A DNA stretch of 51,347 nt from Alphaproteobacteria bacterium (GCA_011087645.1 JAALLF010000009.1:1-51347), one strand, 5' to 3'. Shown: positions 34,081 through 42,101, numbered from the stretch's first letter. The notes: generated from the letters alone by a model not told the origin. Made by a program: numbers and translations.

Positions 34081-34145
34081 CCTCATGCTGAGCTTGTCGA
34101 AGTATGAGGTCGGATCCTCGCCCTTCGACAGGCTCAGGGTGAGGA
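34081..34145. repeat. CCTCATGCTGAG-type repeat, inverted pair
   Basis: CCTCATGCTGAGCTTGTCGAAG on the left faces CCCTTCGACAGGCTCAGGGTGAGG on the right, giving a long imperfect hairpin 23 bases after the dehydrogenase stop codon. It is the common proteobacterial variant with CTTGTCGAAG in the arms. Confidence 0.8.
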
Positions 34146-34266
34146 TCTGCGCGAGACAGTTATAGTTCGTTTTTTCGCGCCATCTGTCATCATGTTGTCA
34201 CAATCGCGCACTATAAAAGCCCCGTTACCGCGCTGATGAATTTAAGGTAGGTGCGGGGAAAAGAGG

Positions 34267-34302
34267 AACCGCCCGGTCGGAAAACATCGTGGCGGTTTTT
34301 TT
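34267..34302 (+). terminator. Intrinsic terminator, plus strand
   Basis: The stem AACCGCC (34267-34273) pairs with GGCGGTT (34291-34297) across a 17-base loop and is followed by a run of seven T ending at 34302. It lies 209 bases after the dehydrogenase stop and directly at the 3' end of the convergent meaB gene. It may terminate the decarboxylase operon or an unannotated short transcript starting nearby. Confidence 0.7.
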
Positions 34303-35239
34303 ATTCGTCGCCATCTTCCGGCGCGGAGGCGAGCTGGCGCAGCAGAGCTTGGTAGATTTCCTTCGGAGAGCGGTCGAGCTCGTCTTCGGCCATGGCTTCC
34401 AACAGCTCCTCGGCGCGGCGGCTGATCAGGCCTTGCACCTGATAGCGGGTGCGCGCGCGGCGTACTTGGTCCGCGTCAACACGCGCCTGCCGCCAGGCGC
34501 GGTGGGCTTCGATGGCCTCGTCGAGCGCGGCGAAACTGTCGGCGTCGCGGCTCGAGGTTTGCAAGACCGGCGGCACCCATCCCCCTTCAACATCCGCCCG
34601 GCGATCGGCGGTGGCGGCGATGTCACCGGCCATCAGCTCGGCGCCGGGCAGATCGGCCTTGTTGACCACGTAGATGTCGGCCATCTCCAGCAGGCCGGCC
34701 TTCATCGCCTGCACCGCGTCGCCGGATTCCGGCAGCAACACCAGCACCACCGTGTCGACGATGGCGCGGATCGAATATTCCGCCTGGCCGACCCCGACCG
34801 TCTCGACGATGACCTCGTCGAAATCATGTCCCTCCATCGCCCAGAGCAGATCGGCGGTGTTATCCGCCAAACCGTCATGGGCGCGGCGGCTGGGGATCGA
34901 GCGGATGAAAATATTGGGATCGTCGGACACCGCGTCCATGCGAATGCGGTCGCCCAAGATGGAGCCCTGCGACACCGGGCTGGTCGGATCGATGGCGACG
35001 ACGGCGACCTTCGCGCCGCGTTCGACTCGGCGTGATGCCAGCCGGCTGATCAATGTGCTCTTGCCGGCCCCCGGCGCGCCGGTCACCCCGATGCGGTAGA
35101 GTTCTTGGTCCGGCCGTTTCGCCTGATGTTCCGCCTGATGCTTTAGAGTCTCGGCGACGGTGGCATTGGCCACCCGCGATAGGGCGCGGCTCATTTCGCG
35201 CCTTGGGTTTGGCTGCGGATTGCGGCCCCCCTTGCTCAT
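34301..35239 (-). CDS. meaB: Methylmalonyl-CoA mutase-associated GTPase MeaB
   Basis: A 312-residue G3E-type GTPase (MeaB/ArgK) that loads, protects and repairs B12-dependent acyl-CoA mutases. Walker A is GAPGAGKST, and the MeaB-specific IDPTSPVSQGSILGDRIRM, ETVGVGQAE and NKAD are all present. Its ATG overlaps the stop codon of the CoA-transferase gene (ATGA at 35236-35239), so translation is coupled. It is the last gene of the run mutase decarboxylase-like crotonase, mutase large subunit, B12 subunit, CoA-transferase, MeaB, which fixes its role as chaperone for that mutase. Confidence 0.95.
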   Translation of the reverse strand: MSKGGRNPQPNPRREMSRALSRVANATVAETLKHQAEHQAKRPDQELYRIGVTGAPGAGKSTLISRLASRRVERGAKVAVVAIDPTSPVSQGSILGDRIRMDAVSDDPNIFIRSIPSRRAHDGLADNTADLLWAMEGHDFDEVIVETVGVGQAEYSIRAIVDTVVLVLLPESGDAVQAMKAGLLEMADIYVVNKADLPGAELMAGDIAATADRRADVEGGWVPPVLQTSSRDADSFAALDEAIEAHRAWRQARVDADQVRRARTRYQVQGLISRRAEELLEAMAEDELDRSPKEIYQALLRQLASAPEDGDE

Positions 35240-36378
35240 TTGGCCGCCGTTGCGACAGTTCCAGCCAATACGTCGTCGGTATGCTCTCCCAGCAAGGGCG
35301 GCGGCCCATAGCTGGCGCCGTGATCGGACATTTTGATCGGATTGCCAACGACGCGCAGCGGTCCATCGGGGGTTGGGATCACCGCCACCATGTCGCGGGT
35401 CGTGGCGATGTCGCCGTCGAGAGCGGAGTCCAGGGTCGCGATACCGGAGACAACGATGCCCTCAGCCCCCAACAGTTCGACCCACGCCGCCGTATCGCGG
35501 GTCTTCATCAAGGCGGCGGTCTCGGCGATCACCTCTTCGCGGTTCTCCGCCCGCGCCGCCATGGTGGCGAACTTTGGATCGTCGGCGCGCTCGGGCCAGC
35601 CGACAATATCGCAGAACCGGCGCCAGAACTTGTCGGTGGAAATGAACAGCACCGCGTAGCCATCGCTGGTCGCGAACACTTGCGCCGGCACCATATGGGG
35701 ATGGCCGCTATTAGCAATGCGCTGCGGCTTGACGCCATGGTTGAGATAGGCCGAGGCGAGGTAATTGAGCTGCATGAGCATGGTGTCGAACAAGGACACA
35801 TCGACCTGGCCGCCCTTGCCCTCGACGATCTTCGCCAACAGACCCACCGCACCCATGATCCCGGTCGAATTATCGACCGCCGAATAGCCCGCCTTGGTGG
35901 GCAAGCCGCCGGGATCGCCGGTCAGCGCCATCACCCCGGTCAATGCCTGCACGATATAGTCGTAGGCCGGCTTATCGGCATAGGGCCCATCGAGGCCGAA
36001 GCCGGTCAGCGCCACGCAGACCAGCTTATCGTTGTGGGTCTTGAGAGCGTCGTAGGTCAGCCCGAACCGCTTGATCGTCGAGGGCCGCAAATTGGTAATC
36101 AGCCCGTGCGCCGACGCCGCCAATTCGGCCATCCGGGTCTGGCCCTCAGCCGTTCCAAGATCGAGCACAATACCGCGCTTATTGCGGTTGATGCTGGTGA
36201 AATAGTCGTTATAGGGCCCGATGAAATTACCCGTGATATTGCGCGCCATGTCGCCGGCTGGCGGCTCGATCTTGATCACATCGGCGCCGAGATCGGCCAG
36301 GATCATGGCGCAAAACGGACCGGCCAGAACATGGCCGACTTCCAAGATACGAATGCCCGACAGGGGGCCGCTGCTCAC
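35236..36378 (-). CDS. CaiB/BaiF family (family III) CoA-transferase, mutase-linked
   Basis: A 380-residue family III CoA-transferase with the start GIRILEVGHVLAGPFCAMILADLGADVIKIEPP and catalytic D169 in YSAVDNSTG. It overlaps the B12-subunit gene by four bases at its start and meaB by four bases at its end (ATGA at both junctions), so it is translationally locked into the mutase operon. This suggests it either activates the acid that the mutase rearranges or takes CoA from the final product. In E. coli the same step of the Sbm pathway is done by ScpC, an unrelated family I enzyme. Confidence 0.92.
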   Translation of the reverse strand: MSSGPLSGIRILEVGHVLAGPFCAMILADLGADVIKIEPPAGDMARNITGNFIGPYNDYFTSINRNKRGIVLDLGTAEGQTRMAELAASAHGLITNLRPSTIKRFGLTYDALKTHNDKLVCVALTGFGLDGPYADKPAYDYIVQALTGVMALTGDPGGLPTKAGYSAVDNSTGIMGAVGLLAKIVEGKGGQVDVSLFDTMLMQLNYLASAYLNHGVKPQRIANSGHPHMVPAQVFATSDGYAVLFISTDKFWRRFCDIVGWPERADDPKFATMAARAENREEVIAETAALMKTRDTAAWVELLGAEGIVVSGIATLDSALDGDIATTRDMVAVIPTPDGPLRVVGNPIKMSDHGASYGPPPLLGEHTDDVLAGTVATAAK

Positions 36379-36773
36379 GCGGCCAGCTCCTTATCGATCG
36401 CCGACAACACGTCGTCGACCGTCATCTCGGCGGTATAGATACCGCACACCCCCGCCGCGATCAGCCCGGCATGGTCGTCGGCCGGGATGGTGCCGCCGAC
36501 GAATATCTTAATGTCGCCGGCGTCGAGCGCCGCCAGGCAATCCACCGTCTCGGCGACGATTTCCTTGTGACTGCCCGACAGCATGCTCAGGCCCACCGCG
36601 TCGACATCCTCATCGACGGCGACCCGGGCGATATAGTCCGGGCTCTTGCGCAGGCCGGTATAGATCACATCGGCGCCGGCGTCGCGCAACGCCAGCGCAA
36701 TAATCTTGGCGCCCACATCATGGCCATCGAGGCCCGGCTTGGCGATCAAGATACGTTTTCCCTTAAGGCTCAT
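36375..36773 (-). CDS. Cobalamin-binding subunit of acyl-CoA mutase
   Basis: A 132-residue B12-binding domain equal to the C-terminal part of methylmalonyl-CoA mutase. The DxHxxG motif is in LDGHDVG, whose His replaces dimethylbenzimidazole as lower cobalt ligand. SMLSGSH and GGTIP are also conserved. The length fits stand-alone small subunits such as HcmB or IaaH. The ATG at 36773 (MSLKGKRI) is preferred over the upstream in-frame start at 36827, which lies in a repeat. It is separated from the large subunit by a 306-base gap filled with repeats, and overlaps the CoA-transferase gene by four bases. Confidence 0.93.
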   Translation of the reverse strand: MSLKGKRILIAKPGLDGHDVGAKIIALALRDAGADVIYTGLRKSPDYIARVAVDEDVDAVGLSMLSGSHKEIVAETVDCLAALDAGDIKIFVGGTIPADDHAGLIAAGVCGIYTAEMTVDDVLSAIDKELAA

Positions 36774-37079
36774 GATGCCGTTATCCGTTTTCCAAGCAAC
36801 GATTTCATCTTTTAACGTCACCCCCACCCCGGCCCTCCCCCATCAAGGGGGAGGGAGTTAGGGCGGTAGCCGACACACGGTTCAAAGTCCTCCCCCTTGA
36901 TGGGGGAGGATTTAGGTGGGGGTGACCCTCGACAATAAGCCCCCTCTCCCATGGGGAGAGGGTTGGGGTGAGGGGGTAAGATGGATCGAGGAAACGCGGA
37001 GGGGTTTGTAACCCCTCACCCGGCTCGCTTTCGCTCACCACCCTCTCCCTCTGGGAGAGGGTCTTCCTATCGCCATCCC
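36774..37079. repeat. Two stacked palindromic repeats between the mutase subunit genes
   Basis: The gap holds two complete inverted-repeat elements in series. Positions 36817-36926 are the CCCTCCCCC type (GTCACCCCCACC at one end, GGTGGGGGTGAC at the other). Positions 36940-37062 are the CCCTCTCCC type (CCCTCTCCCATGGGGAGAGGG and its facing copy). No gene fits here. Both elements would be transcribed within the mutase operon and could form strong hairpins that separate expression of the large and small subunits. Confidence 0.8.
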
Positions 37080-38723
37080 TCACAATCGCACCGGCTCTTC
37101 GAATTCGCCCCACTGGCCCTTGAGGGTGGCGACCATCTCACCAACCGTGGCGTAGGCGTGGCAGCAATCGATCAGATAGGGCATCAGGTTTTCGCCGTCA
37201 TCGGCCGCCGCCTTCTCGAGCGCCGCCAGGGAGGCCTCGGCGGCGGCGGAATCGCGGGTGTCGCGTACCCGCTCGTATTTCTCGACAACCTTCGCCGTCG
37301 CCTGGGGGTCGAGTTTGAACACTTCGCCGACCCCTTCGCTCTGGTCGTCGCGGCGATAATAATTCTGTCCGACGATCACGGTGTCGCCGGTATCGGCGGC
37401 GCGTTTACGCTCCGACGCCCGCTGGGCGATTTTCATCTGCAGCCAGCCATCCTCGACCGCTTTCTCGACCCCGCCATATTGCTCGATCTCCTCGATCACG
37501 CCCATCATGCCGGCTTCCATCTGATCGGTCAGCCATTCCACATAATAGCTGCCGCCCAGGGGATCGACGGTACGCGCGATGCCGCTTTCGTGGGCAATAA
37601 TTTGTTGGGTACGCAGCGCGATCTCGGCGGAATGCTCGGTGGGGATTTGGAACGCCTCATCGAAGGCGCAGGTAAAGATCGATTGCGCCCCGCCCAACAC
37701 CGCCGCCATGGTCTCAGTGCCGACCCGCACGATGTTGTTGTGGGGTTGCGAACCAATCAAGGACGAGCCGCCGCATACCACGCCGAAGCGGAACATCTGC
37801 GCCTTGGGGTCCTCGACGCCATAGCGTTCCTTCATCAGCTTGGCCCAGAGCCGGCGGCCGGCGCGGAATTTGCAGATCTCCTCGAAGAAATCCATGTGGA
37901 CATAGAAGAAGAAGCTCAGGCGGCGGGCGAATTTCTCCACATCGCCGCCACGGCGGATCAGCTCGTCGGTATAGGCCAGCCCGTTGGCCAGGGTGTAACC
38001 CATCTCTTCGACCGCCGTGCAACCGGCGTCCCGCACATGGGCGCCGGCGATCGAAATCGCGTTGAAACGCGGTGTCTGCTCGTTGGAGAACAGGATGGTA
38101 TCAGCGATCAGGCGCATCGACGGCTTGACCGGGAAGATCCAGGTGCCGCGCGCCACATACTCTTTCAGAATATCGTTCTGGATGGTGCCGGTCAGCTTCT
38201 CGCGCGGCACGCCCTGCTTGTCGGCCACGGCGCAATACATCGCGTAGCTGATCGACGCGGTGCCGTTGATGGTGAACGAGGTCGAGATCGAGCCGACGTC
38301 GATGCCATCGAACAGCAGCTCCACTTCGGCCAGGTTAGATAGCGACACGCCGACCTTGCCCACCTCGGCCCGCGCCATGGGATCGACCGGGTCGTAGCCG
38401 CACTGGGTCGGCAGGTCGAGGGCGACCGACAGGCCGGTCTGCCCCTGGTCGAGCAGGAAGCGGTAGCGCTCGTTGGATTCCTCCGCCGTGCCGAACCCGG
38501 AATATTGACGGATCGTCCACAACCGGCCGCGAAAGCCGTTCTCGAATATTCCTCGGGTGAAGGGATACTGGCCGGGCTGGCCAACATCGGCGAAATCGAC
38601 CATATCGGGCGTCACCACCACCGGCACCTCGATGCCCGACGGTGTGAACGGGTTGGGCTTATCGGGCGGCGCGCGCTCGGCCAGCGCTTCTTGTTCGGTG
38701 TGGCCTTTGGTAGCTTTGCTCAT
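37080..38723 (-). CDS. B12-dependent acyl-CoA mutase large subunit (methylmalonyl-CoA mutase family)
   Basis: A 547-residue catalytic barrel without its B12 domain, which is encoded separately. The residues of Propionibacterium methylmalonyl-CoA mutase map with a constant offset of 15: Y89 to Y74 (WTIRQYSGFGT), Q197 to Q182 (TIQNDILKEY), R207 to R192 (ARGTWIFP) and H244 to H229. Tyr plus Arg indicates a methylmalonyl/succinyl-type substrate, not 2-hydroxyisobutyryl (Ile/Gln) or isobutyryl (Phe/Gln). Y243 is replaced by A228 (SIAGAHVRDAG). The ATG at 38723 follows CGCGGAAATAAACG; 21 extra codons upstream overlap the crotonase gene. It lies five bases after that gene. Confidence 0.93.
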   Translation of the reverse strand: MSKATKGHTEQEALAERAPPDKPNPFTPSGIEVPVVVTPDMVDFADVGQPGQYPFTRGIFENGFRGRLWTIRQYSGFGTAEESNERYRFLLDQGQTGLSVALDLPTQCGYDPVDPMARAEVGKVGVSLSNLAEVELLFDGIDVGSISTSFTINGTASISYAMYCAVADKQGVPREKLTGTIQNDILKEYVARGTWIFPVKPSMRLIADTILFSNEQTPRFNAISIAGAHVRDAGCTAVEEMGYTLANGLAYTDELIRRGGDVEKFARRLSFFFYVHMDFFEEICKFRAGRRLWAKLMKERYGVEDPKAQMFRFGVVCGGSSLIGSQPHNNIVRVGTETMAAVLGGAQSIFTCAFDEAFQIPTEHSAEIALRTQQIIAHESGIARTVDPLGGSYYVEWLTDQMEAGMMGVIEEIEQYGGVEKAVEDGWLQMKIAQRASERKRAADTGDTVIVGQNYYRRDDQSEGVGEVFKLDPQATAKVVEKYERVRDTRDSAAAEASLAALEKAAADDGENLMPYLIDCCHAYATVGEMVATLKGQWGEFEEPVRL

Positions 38724-38728
38724 ATCGT

Positions 38729-39502
38729 TTATTTCCGCGACGGCAGAACCTTCTCGGCCGCCTCCCAGTGATCGTCGTGAACCCAAGTCTCGACGAACAT
38801 TTTGGTCTCTATTTCCTGCATTGTCTCGCGGGAATCGCCCCGCCTATGCGCGTCGCTAAGCGCCTTGAAAACACGCATCACTTGCGGCGCCTGCTGGCGC
38901 ATGGGTTCGAGAAATTCCTCCACCACCTCTTCCAAACCGTCGTTTTCACTAGCGACTCTATCGACCAGACCTATCGCCCACGCCTCGCCGCTGGGCACCA
39001 TCTCGCCGGTCACCATCAGCCGCAATCCCTGCGCCCGGCCAAGCAGTTGCAGCAAATCGGGACCGCCGCCCCAGGCCGTGGACAGCGCCAGCCGCCCCTG
39101 GACAAAGCCGATCCTTGCATGGGCCGCGGCAATGCGGAAATCACACGCAACGGCCAGTTCCGCCGCCCCGCCAAACGTATTACCGTTGAGAGCGGCGATC
39201 ACCGGCACCGGAAAAGTGCGGATGGCGTTCAGCGCCGCCTTGGCGTCGCGCGCCATCTGTTCGGCCTCAGGCGCGGTGCGCAACGCCGCTAATTCCCGCA
39301 GATCGCCGCCGGCCGCGAATGTTTTCTCGCCGGTTCCGGTCAGCACCGCGGCCAGCAGCGTGTCGTCGCCGGCTTGGCTTTCGAACAGTTTTCGCAGGTC
39401 CGCCAGCAATGCCAGGCTCAAGGCATTGTGCTTTTCCGGTCGGTTCAAGGTCGCGTAGAGGACCTGGTCGCGGACCTCGACAAGAAGGTGGTTCTCACTC
39501 AT
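38729..39502 (-). CDS. Crotonase-family protein, possible malonyl-type acyl-CoA decarboxylase
   Basis: A 257-residue crotonase-fold protein with oxyanion segments TFAAGGDL and NGNTFGGAAELAVACDFRIA. The following block IGFVQGRLALSTAWGGGPDLLQLLG carries AWGGG where hydratases have GIIPGAGG. This is like the SWGG of ethylmalonyl-CoA decarboxylase (ECHDC1) and in keeping with the ScpB-type methylmalonyl-CoA decarboxylases. The usual hydratase catalytic glutamates are not evident. It lies five bases before the mutase large-subunit gene, which strongly supports a decarboxylase acting on the mutase product. An ordinary hydratase role remains possible. Confidence 0.85.
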   Translation of the reverse strand: MSENHLLVEVRDQVLYATLNRPEKHNALSLALLADLRKLFESQAGDDTLLAAVLTGTGEKTFAAGGDLRELAALRTAPEAEQMARDAKAALNAIRTFPVPVIAALNGNTFGGAAELAVACDFRIAAAHARIGFVQGRLALSTAWGGGPDLLQLLGRAQGLRLMVTGEMVPSGEAWAIGLVDRVASENDGLEEVVEEFLEPMRQQAPQVMRVFKALSDAHRRGDSRETMQEIETKMFVETWVHDDHWEAAEKVLPSRK

Positions 39503-39555
39503 TACAACCGCCTTCTATCAAAGCCGTTTGCGCCGCGATACACATCGGCGAAAAG

Positions 39556-40002
39556 TTAGTTGGTGGCGCCAAAATTCGAATGGGCGACGACCTTCCATAT
39601 ATCGTCGATTTTTCGAAATACTGTCAGTCTCGGCGCACGCTTTTTTACCGGTTTGTCATCGATCGTCTCGTCTATCCGAAGAAAATAACGCACAACCATG
39701 ACATCGTCATCGACTGTGACGACGAGATCTTCGTGCGAAAAGTCGGGTTGCGCATTGACCGAACCGGCGCCGCGGTTCAAATAACCGTCACGGTCATAAC
39801 CAACCCCATTAGTGCGCATGATCTGATATTCAGGCGCCAAAAGAGGCGCTAACACGTCCGGGCCCGCCAACACAGCTTCGGTAAATTCGACGAGAGCGGC
39901 GCGTGCCTCATCCATCATGTCATCAGCGACAGCGCTCACCGGTAACACCAAGACACCGGAAACAAAAACCCAAACCAGTATCCGTCTAACGAATTTTAAC
40001 AT
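39556..40002 (-). CDS. Secreted NTF2-like (SnoaL/DUF4440-type) protein
   Basis: A 148-residue protein with a signal peptide (MLKFVRRILVWVFVSGVLVLPVSAVAD, cleavage near residue 26). The small alpha+beta cone-like domain includes DEARAALVEFTEAVLAGPDVLAPLLAPEYQIMRTNG and a C-terminal RKIDDIWKVVAHSNFG, typical of the NTF2-like DUF4440/SnoaL group. Predicted periplasmic. It lies 15 bases after the second oxygenase gene and 53 before the crotonase gene, all on one strand. Its presence as the only exported protein of the run is unexplained; it may bind or process a ligand outside the cytoplasm. Confidence 0.75.
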   Translation of the reverse strand: MLKFVRRILVWVFVSGVLVLPVSAVADDMMDEARAALVEFTEAVLAGPDVLAPLLAPEYQIMRTNGVGYDRDGYLNRGAGSVNAQPDFSHEDLVVTVDDDVMVVRYFLRIDETIDDKPVKKRAPRLTVFRKIDDIWKVVAHSNFGATN

Positions 40003-40017
40003 TTCGAATACCCTTAC

Positions 40018-41049
40018 CTACTCCTCGTCCATCTCCGTCGTCCGGTAGATATAATTACCGTCCATATAGGTGATGAAGAAGTCGTGGAACGACATGGGCT
40101 CGTATTTAGGTTTCGCGCCCGGCTCGATGCAGGTCGGGATGGGATCTGCAACGGTCTCGTCGTTGGCGTTGAAGAAGAAGGTCAGCGCGTAGCGGTCCTT
40201 CTTCGGCGGCACCACCCGGTGAGGGGTGGCGATAAACCGGCCGTTGGTCCAGCGGTTTAGAAACTCGCCGGTATTGACCACAATGCCGCCGCGCAGCGGC
40301 GCGATCTCGATCCACTTGCCCGACGGCGCCATAACTTCCAGCCCCGGCACGTCCATCAACGGCAGATAGGTAATCGAGCTATGGTCGGCATGGGGCGCGA
40401 GCGAGAATTGTCCCTCTTCGGCGTCGGCCGGCGGGTACCAGGCGCAGCGATTGTAATATTCCGGGTGCGAAAACTTATCGTCGAAATAGTCCGCCGGCAT
40501 TTCCAATGCGCGGGCATAGACCGGCAACATTTTCTGCGCCAGCACCGCCATGGTCTCCTGGTACTCCAAGAGCACCGGCCGGAAATTCGGCAGTTCTTCC
40601 GGCCAGTTATTGAGCCCGCGATGGCGCACATTGGCGACCACCTTGGGATCGTCGGGCGTGCGCTCGCGCATGAACGCCCAGGCTTCGTTTAAATCTTTCT
40701 TCTTGTTGTCGGCGATCTTCGACCAGCGCAGCACGGTCGCCTTGTCCGGGATATAACCGATATGGTGGTAGTCGACCCGGTAGTTCATCTTGGTGTCGAG
40801 TGGCAGGGCGAACAGCTCTGCAACCTGCTCGAAACTACGATCGATGATATCCTGCGGCACGCCGTGATTAACGATGACGTAGAAACCCAGGCTTTCCTGG
40901 ATCGCCCGCAGATCCACCGCCAGTTGTTCGCGCGCGGCGACATCGCCGGACAGATAGGCGCCCACATCGACGATAGGAATTTCTTCTTCGGCGATGCACC
41001 GGGCAATGTCCGGCGTGACAGTAGGCTCGATTTCTGCAGCAACCGACAT
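40018..41049 (-). CDS. 2-oxoglutarate/Fe(II)-dependent oxygenase, IPNS-like (copy B)
   Basis: A 343-residue oxygenase of the isopenicillin N synthase family. An N-terminal DIOX_N region (EEIPIVDVGAYLSGD, GFYVIVNHGV) is followed by the double-stranded beta helix. Iron ligands are H220 and D222 (APHADHSS) and H277 (ATPHRVV). The family RxS that binds 2-oxoglutarate reads R286-Y-A, so the serine is Ala. It is a close paralogue of the gene just upstream, missing three residues near position 110. The ATG at 41049 has an ideal TAAGGAGG that overlaps the previous stop codon. Confidence 0.92.
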   Translation of the reverse strand: MSVAAEIEPTVTPDIARCIAEEEIPIVDVGAYLSGDVAAREQLAVDLRAIQESLGFYVIVNHGVPQDIIDRSFEQVAELFALPLDTKMNYRVDYHHIGYIPDKATVLRWSKIADNKKKDLNEAWAFMRERTPDDPKVVANVRHRGLNNWPEELPNFRPVLLEYQETMAVLAQKMLPVYARALEMPADYFDDKFSHPEYYNRCAWYPPADAEEGQFSLAPHADHSSITYLPLMDVPGLEVMAPSGKWIEIAPLRGGIVVNTGEFLNRWTNGRFIATPHRVVPPKKDRYALTFFFNANDETVADPIPTCIEPGAKPKYEPMSFHDFFITYMDGNYIYRTTEMDEE

Positions 41050-41060
41050 GGCAGGCCTCC

Positions 41061-42101
41061 TTAGTCTTCATCCATCTCCGCGGTTCGGTAGATGTAGTTG
41101 GTGTCCAGATAGCCAATCTGAAATTCGTGGAACGATATGGGTTCGTATTTCGGTTTTTCGCCGGGCTCAACACAAGTCGGCAACGGGTCGGCCAACGTCT
41201 CATCGTTGGCATTAAAAAAGAACGTCAACGCGTAGCGGTCCCGTTCCGGCGGTACCACCCGGTGCGGCGTGGCGATGAAGCGCCCGTTGCTCCAGCGGTT
41301 CATGAATTCGCCGGTGTTGACCACGATGCCGCCGCGCAACGGGTCGACCTCTATCCATTTGCCCGACGGCGCCATGACTTCCAGCCCCGGCACTTCCATC
41401 AGCGGCAGATAAGTCATCGATGTATGGTCGGAATGAGCCGCCACCGAAAGTTGACCCTCTTCCACCTCGGTCGGCGGGTACCAGGAACAGCGGTTGTAAT
41501 ATTCCGGGCAGGTAAACTTGTCGTCAAAAAAGTCCGCCGGCATCTCTAATGCGCGGGCATAGACCGGCAGCATTTTCAGCGCCAGCGCTTCCATCTTGTC
41601 TTGATACTCGCGAATGATCGGGCGGAAATTAGGTAGTTCCGCTGGCCACTTGTTGAGCCCGCGATGGCGAACATTGGCCACCACCTTGGGGTCGCCGGGG
41701 GTCCGATCGCGCATGAACGACCAGCCCTCGTTCTTGTCTTTCTTCTTATTGTCGTTGGCCTTCGATATTTCCGAATGGCGCAACACGCTGGCTTTGTCGG
41801 GGATGTAGCCGATGTGGTGGTAATCGACCTGATACTTCATCTTGGTCTCGAGCGGCAGCGCGAATAGCTCGGCGACCTGCGCAAAACTGCGATCGATGAG
41901 GTCCTGGGACACCCCGTGATTGACGACGACGAAGAACCCCAGGCTTTCTTGGATCGCCCGCAGATCGACGGCGAATTGCTCGCGCGCCTCGATATCGCCG
42001 GCCAGATAGGCGCCGACATCGATGATCGGAATTTCTTCTTGCGCAATACACCGAGCAATGTACGGCGCGACAACGCGTTCGACATCTGCAGCAAGCGACA
42101 T
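41061..42101 (-). CDS. 2-oxoglutarate/Fe(II)-dependent oxygenase, IPNS-like (copy A)
   Basis: A 346-residue paralogue of the following gene, alike along its whole length. Iron ligands are H223 and D225 (AAHSDHTS) and H280 (ATPHRVV), and R-Y-A again stands in place of RxS. Compared with copy B it has a three-residue insertion (SEISKANDNKKK). Differences concentrate in the N-terminal third and around the active-site loop (AAHSDHTSM against APHADHSSI). The ATG at 42101 follows ACAGGGAGTACC; the in-frame extension to 42236 overlaps the flavin monooxygenase gene and is rejected. It lies 38 bases after that gene. Confidence 0.92.
   Translation of the reverse strand: MSLAADVERVVAPYIARCIAQEEIPIIDVGAYLAGDIEAREQFAVDLRAIQESLGFFVVVNHGVSQDLIDRSFAQVAELFALPLETKMKYQVDYHHIGYIPDKASVLRHSEISKANDNKKKDKNEGWSFMRDRTPGDPKVVANVRHRGLNKWPAELPNFRPIIREYQDKMEALALKMLPVYARALEMPADFFDDKFTCPEYYNRCSWYPPTEVEEGQLSVAAHSDHTSMTYLPLMEVPGLEVMAPSGKWIEVDPLRGGIVVNTGEFMNRWSNGRFIATPHRVVPPERDRYALTFFFNANDETLADPLPTCVEPGEKPKYEPISFHEFQIGYLDTNYIYRTAEMDED

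Noticed and set aside
35053..36438. 461-codon plus-strand open frame opposite meaB and the CoA-transferase gene
   Set aside because: Antisense shadow; the minus strand carries three complete, overlapping, motif-bearing genes.
82..37062. CRISPR array from the clusters of short palindromic repeats
   Set aside because: Repeats are scattered singly or in inverted pairs between genes, with no regular direct repeats and spacers and no cas genes.
37080..38723. Assignment as 2-hydroxyisobutyryl-CoA mutase (HcmA) because of the split subunits and linked MeaB
   Set aside because: The substrate-defining Ile/Gln pair of HcmA is Tyr/Arg here (Y74, R192), as in methylmalonyl-CoA mutase.
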